Source of the DNA: Methylacidiphilum sp.
GTDB lineage: Bacteria; Verrucomicrobiota; Verrucomicrobiia; CAIQCK01
NCBI GenBank assembly: GCA_020718125.1
Contig: DYDC01000128.1
Span: 1-7,436, forward strand
Direction: 5' to 3'
DNA: 7,436 nucleotides
Each line of letters starts with the position of its first letter. Positions within the stretch are counted from its first letter, which is position 1. Below the pieces are notes generated by a model. That model did not search any database. It had not been told where the DNA came from and was given only the letters and a program-made list of their open reading frames with translations. Positions 1 through 6,350 of the stretch are shown in pieces. The translations under genes were made by a program, and so were the position numbers.

Positions 1-591
1 CCACTGCCGGCTCCGGACGCTGCGCCGTCTGCGTTTACCTACGACCCGACCCGGCCCGTGCCGACGCTCGGCGGCAACAACCTCACCATCGTCCGCGGCA
101 TCCAGGATCATTGGGACCACAGCCAGCGCGCGGATGTGGTGGGTTTCGAGATGGCGCCCTTGGAAAAGGACCTTACCATTGCCGGCCGCGTGCGCGTCCA
201 TCTGGCCGTCGCCTCCAGCGCGCTGGACACCGATTTCACCGCCATGTTGCTCGACGTGGCGCCCGGCAAGAGCGACGACGAGCGCGCGCGGCACGCCAAC
301 GTCCTCGACGGCATCGTTCGCGCCCGCTATCGCCACAGCCGTGAGAAAGCTGAAATGCTTGAGCCGGAAAAACCCGTCGAGTTGGACGTGGACCTCTGGA
401 GCACCGCCTACACCTTCAAGGCGGGTCATCGCATCCGGCTGAACATCAGTTCATCCAACTTCCCCCGCTTCGACCGCAGCCTCAACACCGCCGACGCGCC
501 CGGCCACGGCACGGCGTTGCAGAAAGCCGACAACAAACTCTTCCACGATGCCGCTCACCCCTCGTTCATCGAGATGCCGGTGGCGAGGTGA
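1..591 (+). CDS. CocE/NonD family hydrolase, C-terminal part (5' end outside window)
   Basis: The frame is open from base 1 to TGA at 589-591, giving 196 residues. It begins inside the protein: the GTG at 58 is internal, because the coding sequence upstream of it already reads as family sequence (FTYDPTRPVPTLGGNNL, residues 12-28). This is the linker into the C-terminal jelly-roll domain of the X-Pro dipeptidyl-peptidase/cocaine esterase family. Other family features are the strand-rich block around GRVRVHLAVASSALDTDFTA, the NVLDGIVRARYR segment, and the ending HDAAHPSFIEMPV. The Ser-Asp-His catalytic domain precedes this domain and would lie off the window, so activity and substrate (ester, amide or acyl-peptide) cannot be judged. 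Many relatives are secreted, but the signal peptide is not visible. It is convergent with the permease remnant and separated by it from the minus-strand cluster; no functional link is evident. Confidence 0.93.
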   Translation, partial: PLPAPDAAPSAFTYDPTRPVPTLGGNNLTIVRGIQDHWDHSQRADVVGFEMAPLEKDLTIAGRVRVHLAVASSALDTDFTAMLLDVAPGKSDDERARHANVLDGIVRARYRHSREKAEMLEPEKPVELDVDLWSTAYTFKAGHRIRLNISSSNFPRFDRSLNTADAPGHGTALQKADNKLFHDAAHPSFIEMPVAR

Positions 592-619
592 TTTTGTTGT
601 TGGAAGACCCGCCCGCGTT

Positions 620-891
620 CTCCGAGAAATCCAGCGAGACGGGGCTGGCGCGGAAACCGCGCGTCAGCAGCGCGAGACAGACGATGCCCGCCAGCAGCCA
701 TGCGCCGCCGGCGATTTGCGCGACACGAGAGAGGTTCAGCCAGATGATGAGGCAGAAACGGTTGCCACCGGCACGGTGCGGCGCGGTTCTTTCACTTCCT
801 CGGCCAGCGTCGTGACGCCGTCGAAGCCGATGTAGGTCAGCGCGGCGAATGACGTCGCCTCCTTCGCCGTCAACACGCGACGAAGGCGCGG
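620..891 (-). pseudogene. Remnant of an APC-family amino-acid permease, internally deleted and frameshifted
   Basis: Two stretches recognisable as APC superfamily amino-acid permease lie end to end on the minus strand in different frames. The first, about 891-757, contains FAALTYIGFDGVTTLAEEV followed by KEPRRTVPVATV; this is the mid-protein membrane segment and cytoplasmic loop typical of these transporters. The second, about 760-620, contains CLIIWLNLSRVAQIAGGAWLL and continues to VCLALLTRGFR; this resembles the final membrane helix and tail. The two meet near base 760, where the frame changes. In an intact permease of roughly 450 residues (general family knowledge) these pieces are separated by several helices, so a large internal deletion is inferred, and everything upstream of the first piece is also missing. 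No start codon or ribosome binding site supports expression. The outer limits are approximate. The reading of the second piece runs on to a TGA at 566-568, inside the 3' end of the hydrolase gene. Confidence 0.75.
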
Positions 892-940
892 GGCTTCTGT
901 GGAGAGGTTGCTCACGAGTGGAAAATGACAAGACGGGCGT

Positions 941-2422
941 TCATTCACCGAGCAGCTCTTTGCGCGCCGCCGCGACGATGCGCTCGACCTCTCGGACCAA
1001 CGCCGGCTCCACATCCGGCGGCGGCTGGTTAGCCACCAGCTTGCGCCATGCTTCGTCGGCTTGCTTCAAAATCTTCTCGTCGCCGCACGGCGCGGGGTCG
1101 GTGTGGTTGCAGTAGCCGCGGTCAAACAGTTGCGGGTTCCAACCAACATTCCGAAAATGCGCCACCGTGTGCTCGCTCTCCAGATAGTTTTCCTTCTCGC
1201 AGAAGAGCATCTCGTTGATCAAGTCCACGGCACAAGTGTCGGCGTTGACCTCGATGCCGCGGTTGAAGCGGTAGATCGCCTCGTTAATCTCCAGGTCAAT
1301 CATCGCCTGCGCCGGCGAGAACGCCGCGGCGTTGTCGAGCGCGCCGATGGCCAGCGGCAGGCTCACGGTGCTGCCGAACGCCATCTGCCGGTAGGTCTTC
1401 ATGAACGCCGCCTGGAGGCCGGGCGCCTTCGCCTCGACGTAGCCCGGCTCGACGTTGTGGACGATGCCGTAGCGGTGGCGGAAAAGCTGGTGCAGCGCCA
1501 CGTCGGTCAGGATCGCCGCCGGCGCGCAGTAGCAAATCTGCGTCGTCTTCATGTCCATCTCGCCGGAAATGCTCGTGGAGAAATAGAAGACGTCCGGGTT
1601 GATGAGGCTTGTGGCGGTGATGCAGCCGAGAATCTCCGCCGCCGCCACAATGGCCGCGCCCGCGGGCGTCATCGGCGCGGTCGCTCCAAGGATCGGCATC
1701 GGGGCGAAGTTGACGGGGAAACCGTGGCGCAAAGCTTCTTGGAGCACTTCGCACGAGCGCGTGTCCACCTTCAGTGGCGATGTCGTGCAGTAGGCAGCAA
1801 CAAAGATCGGCGGCTGCGTGCGGAGCGCGTCGTGGTCGCCGCCCGTGACCAGCGACGCCAGTTCTGCGAGATACTTCACTTCCTTTGCCGCGCTCGTGCC
1901 GACCCAGCCGGGCTTGCGGGTGTTTAAGAGCAGCAGTCGCGCCGACTCGATGATCTCGACGCGCGAATCGAACTCGCCGCAGATGAACGGCGCATTGATC
2001 GCCTTCGCGCACGGCAGCGCGTTGCCGAGGCGGATCATGTCCACCTGGTCCTGGACGGTCGGCTTGCGGAACTGGCCCTGCGGATAGTCGTAAATCCACG
2101 GCGTGGCGTAGCCGTAGTCCACCGTAAACTCCTCCGGCATCGCCACGTCGCCGTCGGACAGGCGCCGGCAGAACGGATGCCAGAGCGACGACCGAACCAT
2201 CTTGTAACGCCCTCGCTGCGCGGCAATCTGTCGCTCGACCAACTCTGGCTTGAACCACGCCCGACGCGCGGCAAAGTCCACGCGGCAACCGGCGTCGGCC
2301 AACGCGCGCAGCAGGAACTCGCCCTGGATTTGCAGCCCCGTCCGCTCCAACACCTCCAGCGTGCCGCGATGCAGCATCTCCATCTGCTCCGGCTCGATGA
2401 CTCTCAGCAATCCTTTCAGCAT
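941..2422 (-). CDS. Trimethylamine methyltransferase (MttB) superfamily protein, non-pyrrolysine type
   Basis: A 493-residue protein, close to the usual MttB length of about 490-500. Family landmarks in order: the N-terminal helix with LHRGTLEVLERTGLQI (17-32), the DYGYATPWIYDYPQGQFRKPT segment (102-122), MPILGATAPMTPAG (242-255), SISGEMDMKT (284-293), and the C-terminal EHTVAHFRNVGWNPQLFDR (417-435). Characterised members move a methyl group from trimethylamine or quaternary amines such as glycine betaine to the cobalt of a corrinoid protein. Archaeal trimethylamine MttB carries pyrrolysine at an in-frame TAG; this gene has no internal stop and ends in TGA, so it belongs to the amber-free relatives, most of which have unassigned substrates. 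The start is ATG at 2422-2420, preceded by AAAGG six bases upstream. It is the last gene of the minus-strand run, 108 bp after the VOC gene. No corrinoid-protein or activase gene is in the window, so methyltransferase function is inferred from family only. Confidence 0.87.
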   Translation of the reverse strand: MLKGLLRVIEPEQMEMLHRGTLEVLERTGLQIQGEFLLRALADAGCRVDFAARRAWFKPELVERQIAAQRGRYKMVRSSLWHPFCRRLSDGDVAMPEEFTVDYGYATPWIYDYPQGQFRKPTVQDQVDMIRLGNALPCAKAINAPFICGEFDSRVEIIESARLLLLNTRKPGWVGTSAAKEVKYLAELASLVTGGDHDALRTQPPIFVAAYCTTSPLKVDTRSCEVLQEALRHGFPVNFAPMPILGATAPMTPAGAAIVAAAEILGCITATSLINPDVFYFSTSISGEMDMKTTQICYCAPAAILTDVALHQLFRHRYGIVHNVEPGYVEAKAPGLQAAFMKTYRQMAFGSTVSLPLAIGALDNAAAFSPAQAMIDLEINEAIYRFNRGIEVNADTCAVDLINEMLFCEKENYLESEHTVAHFRNVGWNPQLFDRGYCNHTDPAPCGDEKILKQADEAWRKLVANQPPPDVEPALVREVERIVAAARKELLGE

Positions 2423-2428
2423 GTCATG

Positions 2429-2433
2429 CCTTT
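2429..2433 (-). promoter_or_regulatory. Ribosome binding site of the MttB-like gene
   Basis: AAAGG on the minus strand lies six bases before the ATG at 2422. It supports that start over the out-of-frame ATG two codons earlier. A GGAG further upstream (2437-2440) is too distant to be the main site. Confidence 0.6.
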
Positions 2434-2442
2434 CATCTCCCG

Positions 2443-2466
2443 AGACTGTGAACGCTGCGACAGTCT
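2443..2466. repeat. Inverted repeat, 7-bp arms, upstream of the MttB-like gene
   Basis: AGACTGT (2443-2449) and ACAGTCT (2460-2466) are exact reverse complements separated by 10 bases. The element starts 20 bases upstream of the MttB-like start codon. The spacing would suit a dimeric repressor operator; in RNA it would form a hairpin just before the ribosome binding site. No function is demonstrated. Confidence 0.5.
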
Positions 2467-2473
2467 GCCTTGA

Positions 2474-2497
2474 GAAGTCGCGCCAAAGGCGCGCTTC
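2474..2497. repeat. Bulged GC hairpin between the VOC gene and the MttB-like gene
   Basis: GAAG and CGCGCC (interrupted by one T at 2478) pair with GGCGCG and CTTC around an AAA loop, giving a ten-base-pair stem with one bulged base. It lies 34 bases downstream of the VOC stop codon. No T tract follows on the minus strand, so it is not a standard intrinsic terminator; it may be an RNA-stabilising hairpin, a weak terminator, or a dispersed repeat. Confidence 0.45.
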
Positions 2498-2530
2498 GAC
2501 TCTGCATCAAGCAATCCCATGAGCATGGCT

Positions 2531-2866
2531 TCAGCCTTTCGGTTCCTCGCGATACCAGACCAGTTCGATGCTCGCGCCGTCGGCCGTCTGGAAGAAGCCC
2601 GCCACCGCGAAGCCCGCGTCGAACGGCTCCAGCAGCACCTTCATCCCTTTGCCGAGTTCCTTGATCTGCCCGATGCTGTCCACGCGATAGCCCACGTGCG
2701 GCATGTCGTGCAGCGGGCCGGTCACCGGGCTGTCCGGCTCGAACCGCAGCCACTCCACGCGAAACGGGTGCTTGTGCGCGTCAGTGATCCACACGCGCGT
2801 CGCCGGCACGAACGTCGCGCCGGGTTTCTTCTCGGTCGTCGGGAATCCCACGTGATCGAATTGCAT
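2531..2866 (-). CDS. VOC-fold (glyoxalase/dioxygenase-like) small protein
   Basis: A 111-residue protein with the vicinal-oxygen-chelate layout. It begins MQFDHVGFPTT, has a central VEWLRF strand and the MPHVGYRVD motif, and ends GASIELVWY. The four positions that normally bind the divalent metal are H5, E38, H57 and E101, one in each expected strand, so metal binding is plausible. Single-module VOC proteins act as dimers in isomerases, epimerases, lyases and dioxygenases, and sequence alone does not say which. The start is ATG at 2866-2864: the 18 extra residues possible upstream look non-native and lie inside the previous gene, while GGAG sits four bases before this ATG. The ATG shares one base with the upstream oxidoreductase stop (TGATG), so translation is probably coupled. 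Context suggests an isomerase or epimerase step on the keto compound made by the dehydrogenases; this is inference. Confidence 0.82.
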   Translation of the reverse strand: MQFDHVGFPTTEKKPGATFVPATRVWITDAHKHPFRVEWLRFEPDSPVTGPLHDMPHVGYRVDSIGQIKELGKGMKVLLEPFDAGFAVAGFFQTADGASIELVWYREEPKG

Positions 2867-3897
2867 CAGACTCCCCCTTGCTGGATTTCGGCAAGCTCCA
2901 CCGGCCGCTTCTCCTGCCACGAACGGTCGGCGGCGAAAATCACCTCATGGGTCCGCACCGCATCGCGCAGGCCGGTCAACGGCATTTCCCCGCCGCTCGC
3001 GAGCGACTCAAAAAACAGGTCGAACTCCACCTGATACGGATGATCGCTCACGTCGCCGGAATCCACCGGCTTGTAGGGAAGCTGCGTCCATTTCTTGTCG
3101 GGGCCGGCAAACTTGTCGTCGAGCACCGTCCCCTCGCTGCCGACGAGGTGCGTGTGGAAGTAATACGGCTGGAAACAATCGAGCACCGACGCCACCTTGC
3201 CGATTCGTCCGTCCTTGAACTTGAGCGTCGCCACGGTCGTCGAGGGAAACTCGAACGGCGCGAAAGCCGGGTTCGCCGAGCGCGTGCTGTAGCCGAACAC
3301 CTCCTCCACGTCGCCGTCCATGCACAACAGCAACGCGTCCATCGCGTGACAACCCGCCAGCATCAGGCTGCTCACGCCGTCCCGCGCCTTCGAATACCAC
3401 GAGAAGCCGGCATACCACGGGCCGATGCCGTGATAGTAGTCCACCTCGCCGTAGTGCACCTTGCCCAGCAGCCCGCGGTCGAGCAGCGATTTGATCTCGC
3501 GGAACTGCGCCGCAAACCGCATCTCGAAGCAAACGCAGACCTTCACGCCCGCCGCGCGGATGGCGTTCTCGACTTCGCGCAGGTCGGCCAGCGACAGCGC
3601 GAGCGGCTTCTCGATGATCATGTGTTTGCCGGCGAGCGCGGCAGCAAGAATCTGGTCCTTGTGGTGCCGGTGGAAGCTGCAAATAGAAACGACGTGGATG
3701 TCCGGCGCCGCGAGCATGGCGGCGTAGTCGCTGTAGGTCTCGATGGCGCAGCCGTGCTTCGCCGAGACCTCCGCCGCGTCGAGCTTGCGCGACGAACAAA
3801 CCGCCGTGACCTGCCCGATCGGGCCGGCGTTGATCGCCGCGATGTGCGCGCCCGCGGCCCAGCCGTAACCGACGATTCCGACATTGAACTGTTTCAT
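2866..3897 (-). CDS. Gfo/Idh/MocA family NAD(P)-dependent oxidoreductase
   Basis: A 343-residue protein of normal family length. The N-terminal Rossmann domain opens with VGIVGYGWAAGAH (6-18). The family EKP motif is at 96-98 within MIIEKPLALS, and its lysine is a catalytic/cofactor residue in known members. The C-terminal substrate domain has GCHAMDALL (182-190), with H184 and D187 in place of the usual GGHxxD residues. The family oxidises or reduces a sugar, inositol or amino-sugar hydroxyl/ketone with NAD(P); the exact substrate is not predictable. The start chosen is ATG at 3897-3895, directly before the Rossmann strand, with AGG six bases upstream; the 73 residues possible further upstream are low-complexity, overlap the previous gene and are not credible. 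It lies 52 bp after the other oxidoreductase gene and overlaps the VOC start by one base. It shares little sequence with its neighbour beyond family motifs, so it is not a recent tandem duplicate. Confidence 0.95.
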   Translation of the reverse strand: MKQFNVGIVGYGWAAGAHIAAINAGPIGQVTAVCSSRKLDAAEVSAKHGCAIETYSDYAAMLAAPDIHVVSICSFHRHHKDQILAAALAGKHMIIEKPLALSLADLREVENAIRAAGVKVCVCFEMRFAAQFREIKSLLDRGLLGKVHYGEVDYYHGIGPWYAGFSWYSKARDGVSSLMLAGCHAMDALLLCMDGDVEEVFGYSTRSANPAFAPFEFPSTTVATLKFKDGRIGKVASVLDCFQPYYFHTHLVGSEGTVLDDKFAGPDKKWTQLPYKPVDSGDVSDHPYQVEFDLFFESLASGGEMPLTGLRDAVRTHEVIFAADRSWQEKRPVELAEIQQGGV

Positions 3898-3949
3898 GAC
3901 CGACCTGACATGATGGTTTCCCCACTCGGCAGACCCCGATGGGCGAAGA

Positions 3950-4990
3950 TCAAAGCGACACGACCTTGCCCGTGCGCGCCGACTCGTAGCACGCGGCGAG
4001 GACCTTCTGGCTCTGAAGGCCGATGGCGGCGTTGTTGGACGGCTCGCGCTTCTCGATGATGGCGGCGGAGAATTCCTCGATCTCGGCGCGGTAGGTGTTG
4101 AATGGCGGCGGAGCAATCACCACGCCGCCGTCGGCTGCGCGGGCCTGCTGCGCGTCGTAGCCTGTCGCGCCTTCCTTCAGGAACGCGACCATTTCGCCCG
4201 ACGCGCCCTGGCCGATGGTGCCTTTGGCAAGGATGCTGCCGAACGAGCCGTAGAGTTCGAGCCGGTTCTGACTCGCCTCGTCAGGCATGCAGAAGAACGT
4301 GTCCACCGTGCCGAGCGCGCCGTTCTCGAAGAACAACGACACCAGCGCGCTGTCCTCGGACGTGTAGCTGTGGACGATGCGGTTGGTGAAGCAACTCACG
4401 GCCTTCACGGGGCCGAAGAACATCTCCAGAAGGTCAATGCAGTGGCCGCCCATGTCCATGAGCGAGCCGCCACCGCCTGTCGCCAAATCCTGCCGCCACG
4501 CACCGGGCATCGGCGGATACCAGCAGGATAGCTGCGCACGACCAAAGACCGGCTTGCCGAGCTTGCCGTCGCGAATGAGTTCCAGCGCCGCCTGGTGCTG
4601 GGCGAGGAAGCGCATCAGGAACGCCGTGCCGAACTTCACGTGGGCTTTCTTGCACGCCGCGATCATCGCTTTGGCGTCGGCAACGGTCATGCCGAGTGGC
4701 TTCTCGCTCAGGACGTGCTTGCCAGCCTTGGCGCACGCCTCGGCTTGTTCGCGATGCGCGTTCGGAGGCGAGGCGATATAGACGGCCTCGATGCCGCTGG
4801 CGAGCAGTTCGTCCACGCTGCCGGCGGGGCGCGCGTTGAATTGTTTCGCGACGGCTTGGTTGGCTTCCGCGTTCGGGTCGAACACGGCGACCAGTTCGGC
4901 GTTCGACGCCCGTGTGATGCCTTCAGGAATAGTCCGCCGGCGGGCGATGCCGCCGGAACCGATGACGCCCCATTTGATCTTCGCGCTCAT
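3950..4990 (-). CDS. Gfo/Idh/MocA family NAD(P)-dependent oxidoreductase
   Basis: A 346-residue protein. The Rossmann motif WGVIGSGGIARR lies at residues 7-18, the acidic DPN at 38-40 ends the second strand, the EKP motif is at 96-98 (VLSEKPLGMT), and the substrate-domain motif GGHCIDLLEMFFG is at 181-193 with H183 and D186 as likely catalytic residues. ATG at 4990-4988 is the start: AAGGA lies six bases before it, and the 31 extra upstream residues would be encoded by the palindromic repeat DNA. The glycine-rich TGGGGSLMDMGGH region is typical of sugar and inositol dehydrogenases. It follows the aminotransferase gene by 82 bp and precedes the second dehydrogenase by 52 bp. In such sets one enzyme makes the ketone that the aminotransferase uses; a second may act at another carbon or reverse the oxidation. 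The substrate is unknown. Confidence 0.95.
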   Translation of the reverse strand: MSAKIKWGVIGSGGIARRRTIPEGITRASNAELVAVFDPNAEANQAVAKQFNARPAGSVDELLASGIEAVYIASPPNAHREQAEACAKAGKHVLSEKPLGMTVADAKAMIAACKKAHVKFGTAFLMRFLAQHQAALELIRDGKLGKPVFGRAQLSCWYPPMPGAWRQDLATGGGGSLMDMGGHCIDLLEMFFGPVKAVSCFTNRIVHSYTSEDSALVSLFFENGALGTVDTFFCMPDEASQNRLELYGSFGSILAKGTIGQGASGEMVAFLKEGATGYDAQQARAADGGVVIAPPPFNTYRAEIEEFSAAIIEKREPSNNAAIGLQSQKVLAACYESARTGKVVSL

Positions 4991-4995
4991 GAGAT

Positions 4996-5000
4996 TTCCT
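4996..5000 (-). promoter_or_regulatory. Ribosome binding site of the second-in-run oxidoreductase gene
   Basis: AGGAA, within AAGGAA, lies about five to six bases before the ATG at 4990 and just downstream of the palindrome pair. It fixes the start there rather than at 5083. Confidence 0.65.
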
Positions 5001-5008
5001 TCTTGGAG

Positions 5009-5064
5009 GGACGCCGCGCTGCGGCGTCCGCAGATGACAGATCGGACGGCGCAGCGCGCCGTCC
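5009..5064. repeat. Pair of GC-rich palindromes (REP/BIME-like element)
   Basis: Palindrome 1 is GGACGCCGC (5009-5017), GCT, GCGGCGTCC (5021-5029). Palindrome 2 is GGACGGCGC (5044-5052), AGC, GCGCCGTCC (5056-5064). Both have perfect 9-bp arms and a 3-base loop. Read on the opposite strand, the second equals the first except for a C/G swap at stem position 6 that is matched by the opposite swap on the other arm, so pairing is kept. The copies are in inverted orientation, separated by 14 bases, and share flanking AGGG-type sequence. This arrangement is typical of REP/BIME-type extragenic repeats. It fills most of the gap between the aminotransferase stop and the next gene, where it could stabilise or attenuate the transcript. 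Confidence 0.8.
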
Positions 5065-5072
5065 CTGCCTGT

Positions 5073-6350
5073 TCACTTCGCAAACGCCCGGATGACCTTC
5101 TTCAGCGCCGCGCCGATCTGCTCGCAGTGATGCGGCTCGTAGGTCGGGTAGGCGAAGCAGGTGAACGTGTGCTTCTGGTGCCAGAGCGCATTGGGCACTT
5201 TGACCTTCGAGAAGTCCACGCTGGCCTTGCGGGTGTATTCCTTCGATTTGAACGGGAAGCCGGAGCGGCCAAAGGCGTTTCGCTTCTTGTAAGCATTCTC
5301 GGTGTGGCACTGCGGCCAGAACACCCGCCAGCACGGCGCGCCCTCGGCGCCGGCGGCCTTCACGAACTCGTTGATGTCGCAGCGCATCTTCCCGATGTCC
5401 AGCGAGAACGCCATCACAAACCAGCCGTTCTGGCGTTCCGGCGTGTCAATCGGCCGGAACTTCAGCAACGGCTCGTCGGCCAGCGCGTCCATGATGATGT
5501 GCGCGTTGCGGCGGCGGCGCGGCATGTTCCAGGTGTCCATGCGCTCCAGTTCGGCGAGGCCGATGGCCGACTGCATTTCGGTCATGCGGTAGTTCCAGCC
5601 GACCATGTTGTGGATGTAGGAGAGTTTCTGTTCCAGCTCCAAGAGGTTGAGGCGGTCCTTCACGTCGTAGCCGTGGTCGCGGAAACTGCGCGCCAGCCAC
5701 GCGAGGTCTTCGTTGTCGGTGGTGACCATGCCGCCCTCGCCGCCGGTGGTGAAGGTCTTGCTCTGGCAGAAGCTGCAACCGGCGATGTCGCCGATGGCGC
5801 CGGTCTTCTTCCCCTTGTAACTACCGCCGAACGCCTCGGCGTTGTCCTCGATGACGAAGATCTTGTGCTTCTTGGCGAAGGCCTTGATCTTGTCCATGTC
5901 GGCGACGTTGCCGTAGAGGTGGACTGGCATGATGGCCTTCGTGCGGTCGGTGACAAGTTTCTCGGCGGACTCGATGCTGATGCAATGGTCGTCGAGATTC
6001 ACGTCGGCGAATCGCGGGATGGCGCCGGCCTGCACGATGGAAAAGCTCGACGCGATGAACGTGTAGCTCGGCACGATCACTTCATCGCCGGGGCCAATGC
6101 CAAGCGCGGTGAGGGCAACGTGGAGGGCGGAGGTGCCGTTGGTGGTGCTGACGGCGAATTCGCTGCCCTGCCACTCGGCGAAGCGTTTCTCGAACTCCAT
6201 GCCCTTGCGGCCGGTCCAGTAGTTGACCTTGCCGGAGCGCAGCACGGCTTCGACGCTCTTGATGGCGTTCTCGTCGAACACGGGCCAGTGTGGAAGTTTG
6301 TCTTTGACGGTGGGTGTGCCGCCCTTGATGGCGAGTTTGTCGTTGCTCAT
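5073..6350 (-). CDS. DegT/DnrJ/EryC1/StrS family PLP-dependent aminotransferase
   Basis: A 425-residue fold-type I aminotransferase, slightly longer than the usual 370-400 residues because of an extended C-terminal region. Seen motifs: STTNGTSALHVAL (68-80) for PLP-phosphate binding, GDEVIVPSYTFIASS (88-102), IEDNAEAFGG (167-176) with D169 as the expected pyridine-nitrogen ligand, and CSFCQSKTFTTGGEGGM (192-208) with K198 as the PLP Schiff-base lysine. The family transfers an amino group, usually from glutamate or glutamine, to a keto sugar or keto cyclitol; the substrate is not predictable. ATG at 6350-6348 is chosen because AGAGGAA lies eight bases upstream and the SNDKLAIKGGTP start fits the family; an ATG at 6467 would add 39 residues without family character. 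It is the first gene of the minus-strand run and divergent from the AraC gene. The C-terminal part (about 340-425) is rich in aromatics, Cys and His. Confidence 0.95.
   Translation of the reverse strand: MSNDKLAIKGGTPTVKDKLPHWPVFDENAIKSVEAVLRSGKVNYWTGRKGMEFEKRFAEWQGSEFAVSTTNGTSALHVALTALGIGPGDEVIVPSYTFIASSFSIVQAGAIPRFADVNLDDHCISIESAEKLVTDRTKAIMPVHLYGNVADMDKIKAFAKKHKIFVIEDNAEAFGGSYKGKKTGAIGDIAGCSFCQSKTFTTGGEGGMVTTDNEDLAWLARSFRDHGYDVKDRLNLLELEQKLSYIHNMVGWNYRMTEMQSAIGLAELERMDTWNMPRRRRNAHIIMDALADEPLLKFRPIDTPERQNGWFVMAFSLDIGKMRCDINEFVKAAGAEGAPCWRVFWPQCHTENAYKKRNAFGRSGFPFKSKEYTRKASVDFSKVKVPNALWHQKHTFTCFAYPTYEPHHCEQIGAALKKVIRAFAK

Noticed and set aside
566..931. A 121-codon minus-strand frame read as an intact gene
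   Set aside because: Only its second half resembles a permease; the matching first half is in another frame, so it is a remnant, not an intact gene.
941..2422. Possible pyrrolysine-containing MttB
   Set aside because: No in-frame TAG occurs; the protein reads through at full family length and stops at TGA.
3894..3911. Five-codon open frame whose TGA overlaps the oxidoreductase ATG
   Set aside because: Too short to distinguish from chance; no ribosome binding site or leader-peptide pattern.
2878..4059. Plus-strand open frame of 393 codons antisense to the first-described oxidoreductase
   Set aside because: It mirrors a clear Gfo/Idh/MocA gene; the translation is Arg/His/Val-rich without motifs.
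4991..5083. Longer N-terminus for the oxidoreductase starting at 5083
   Set aside because: It would translate the palindrome pair, while a good ribosome binding site and a family-like N-terminus support 4990.
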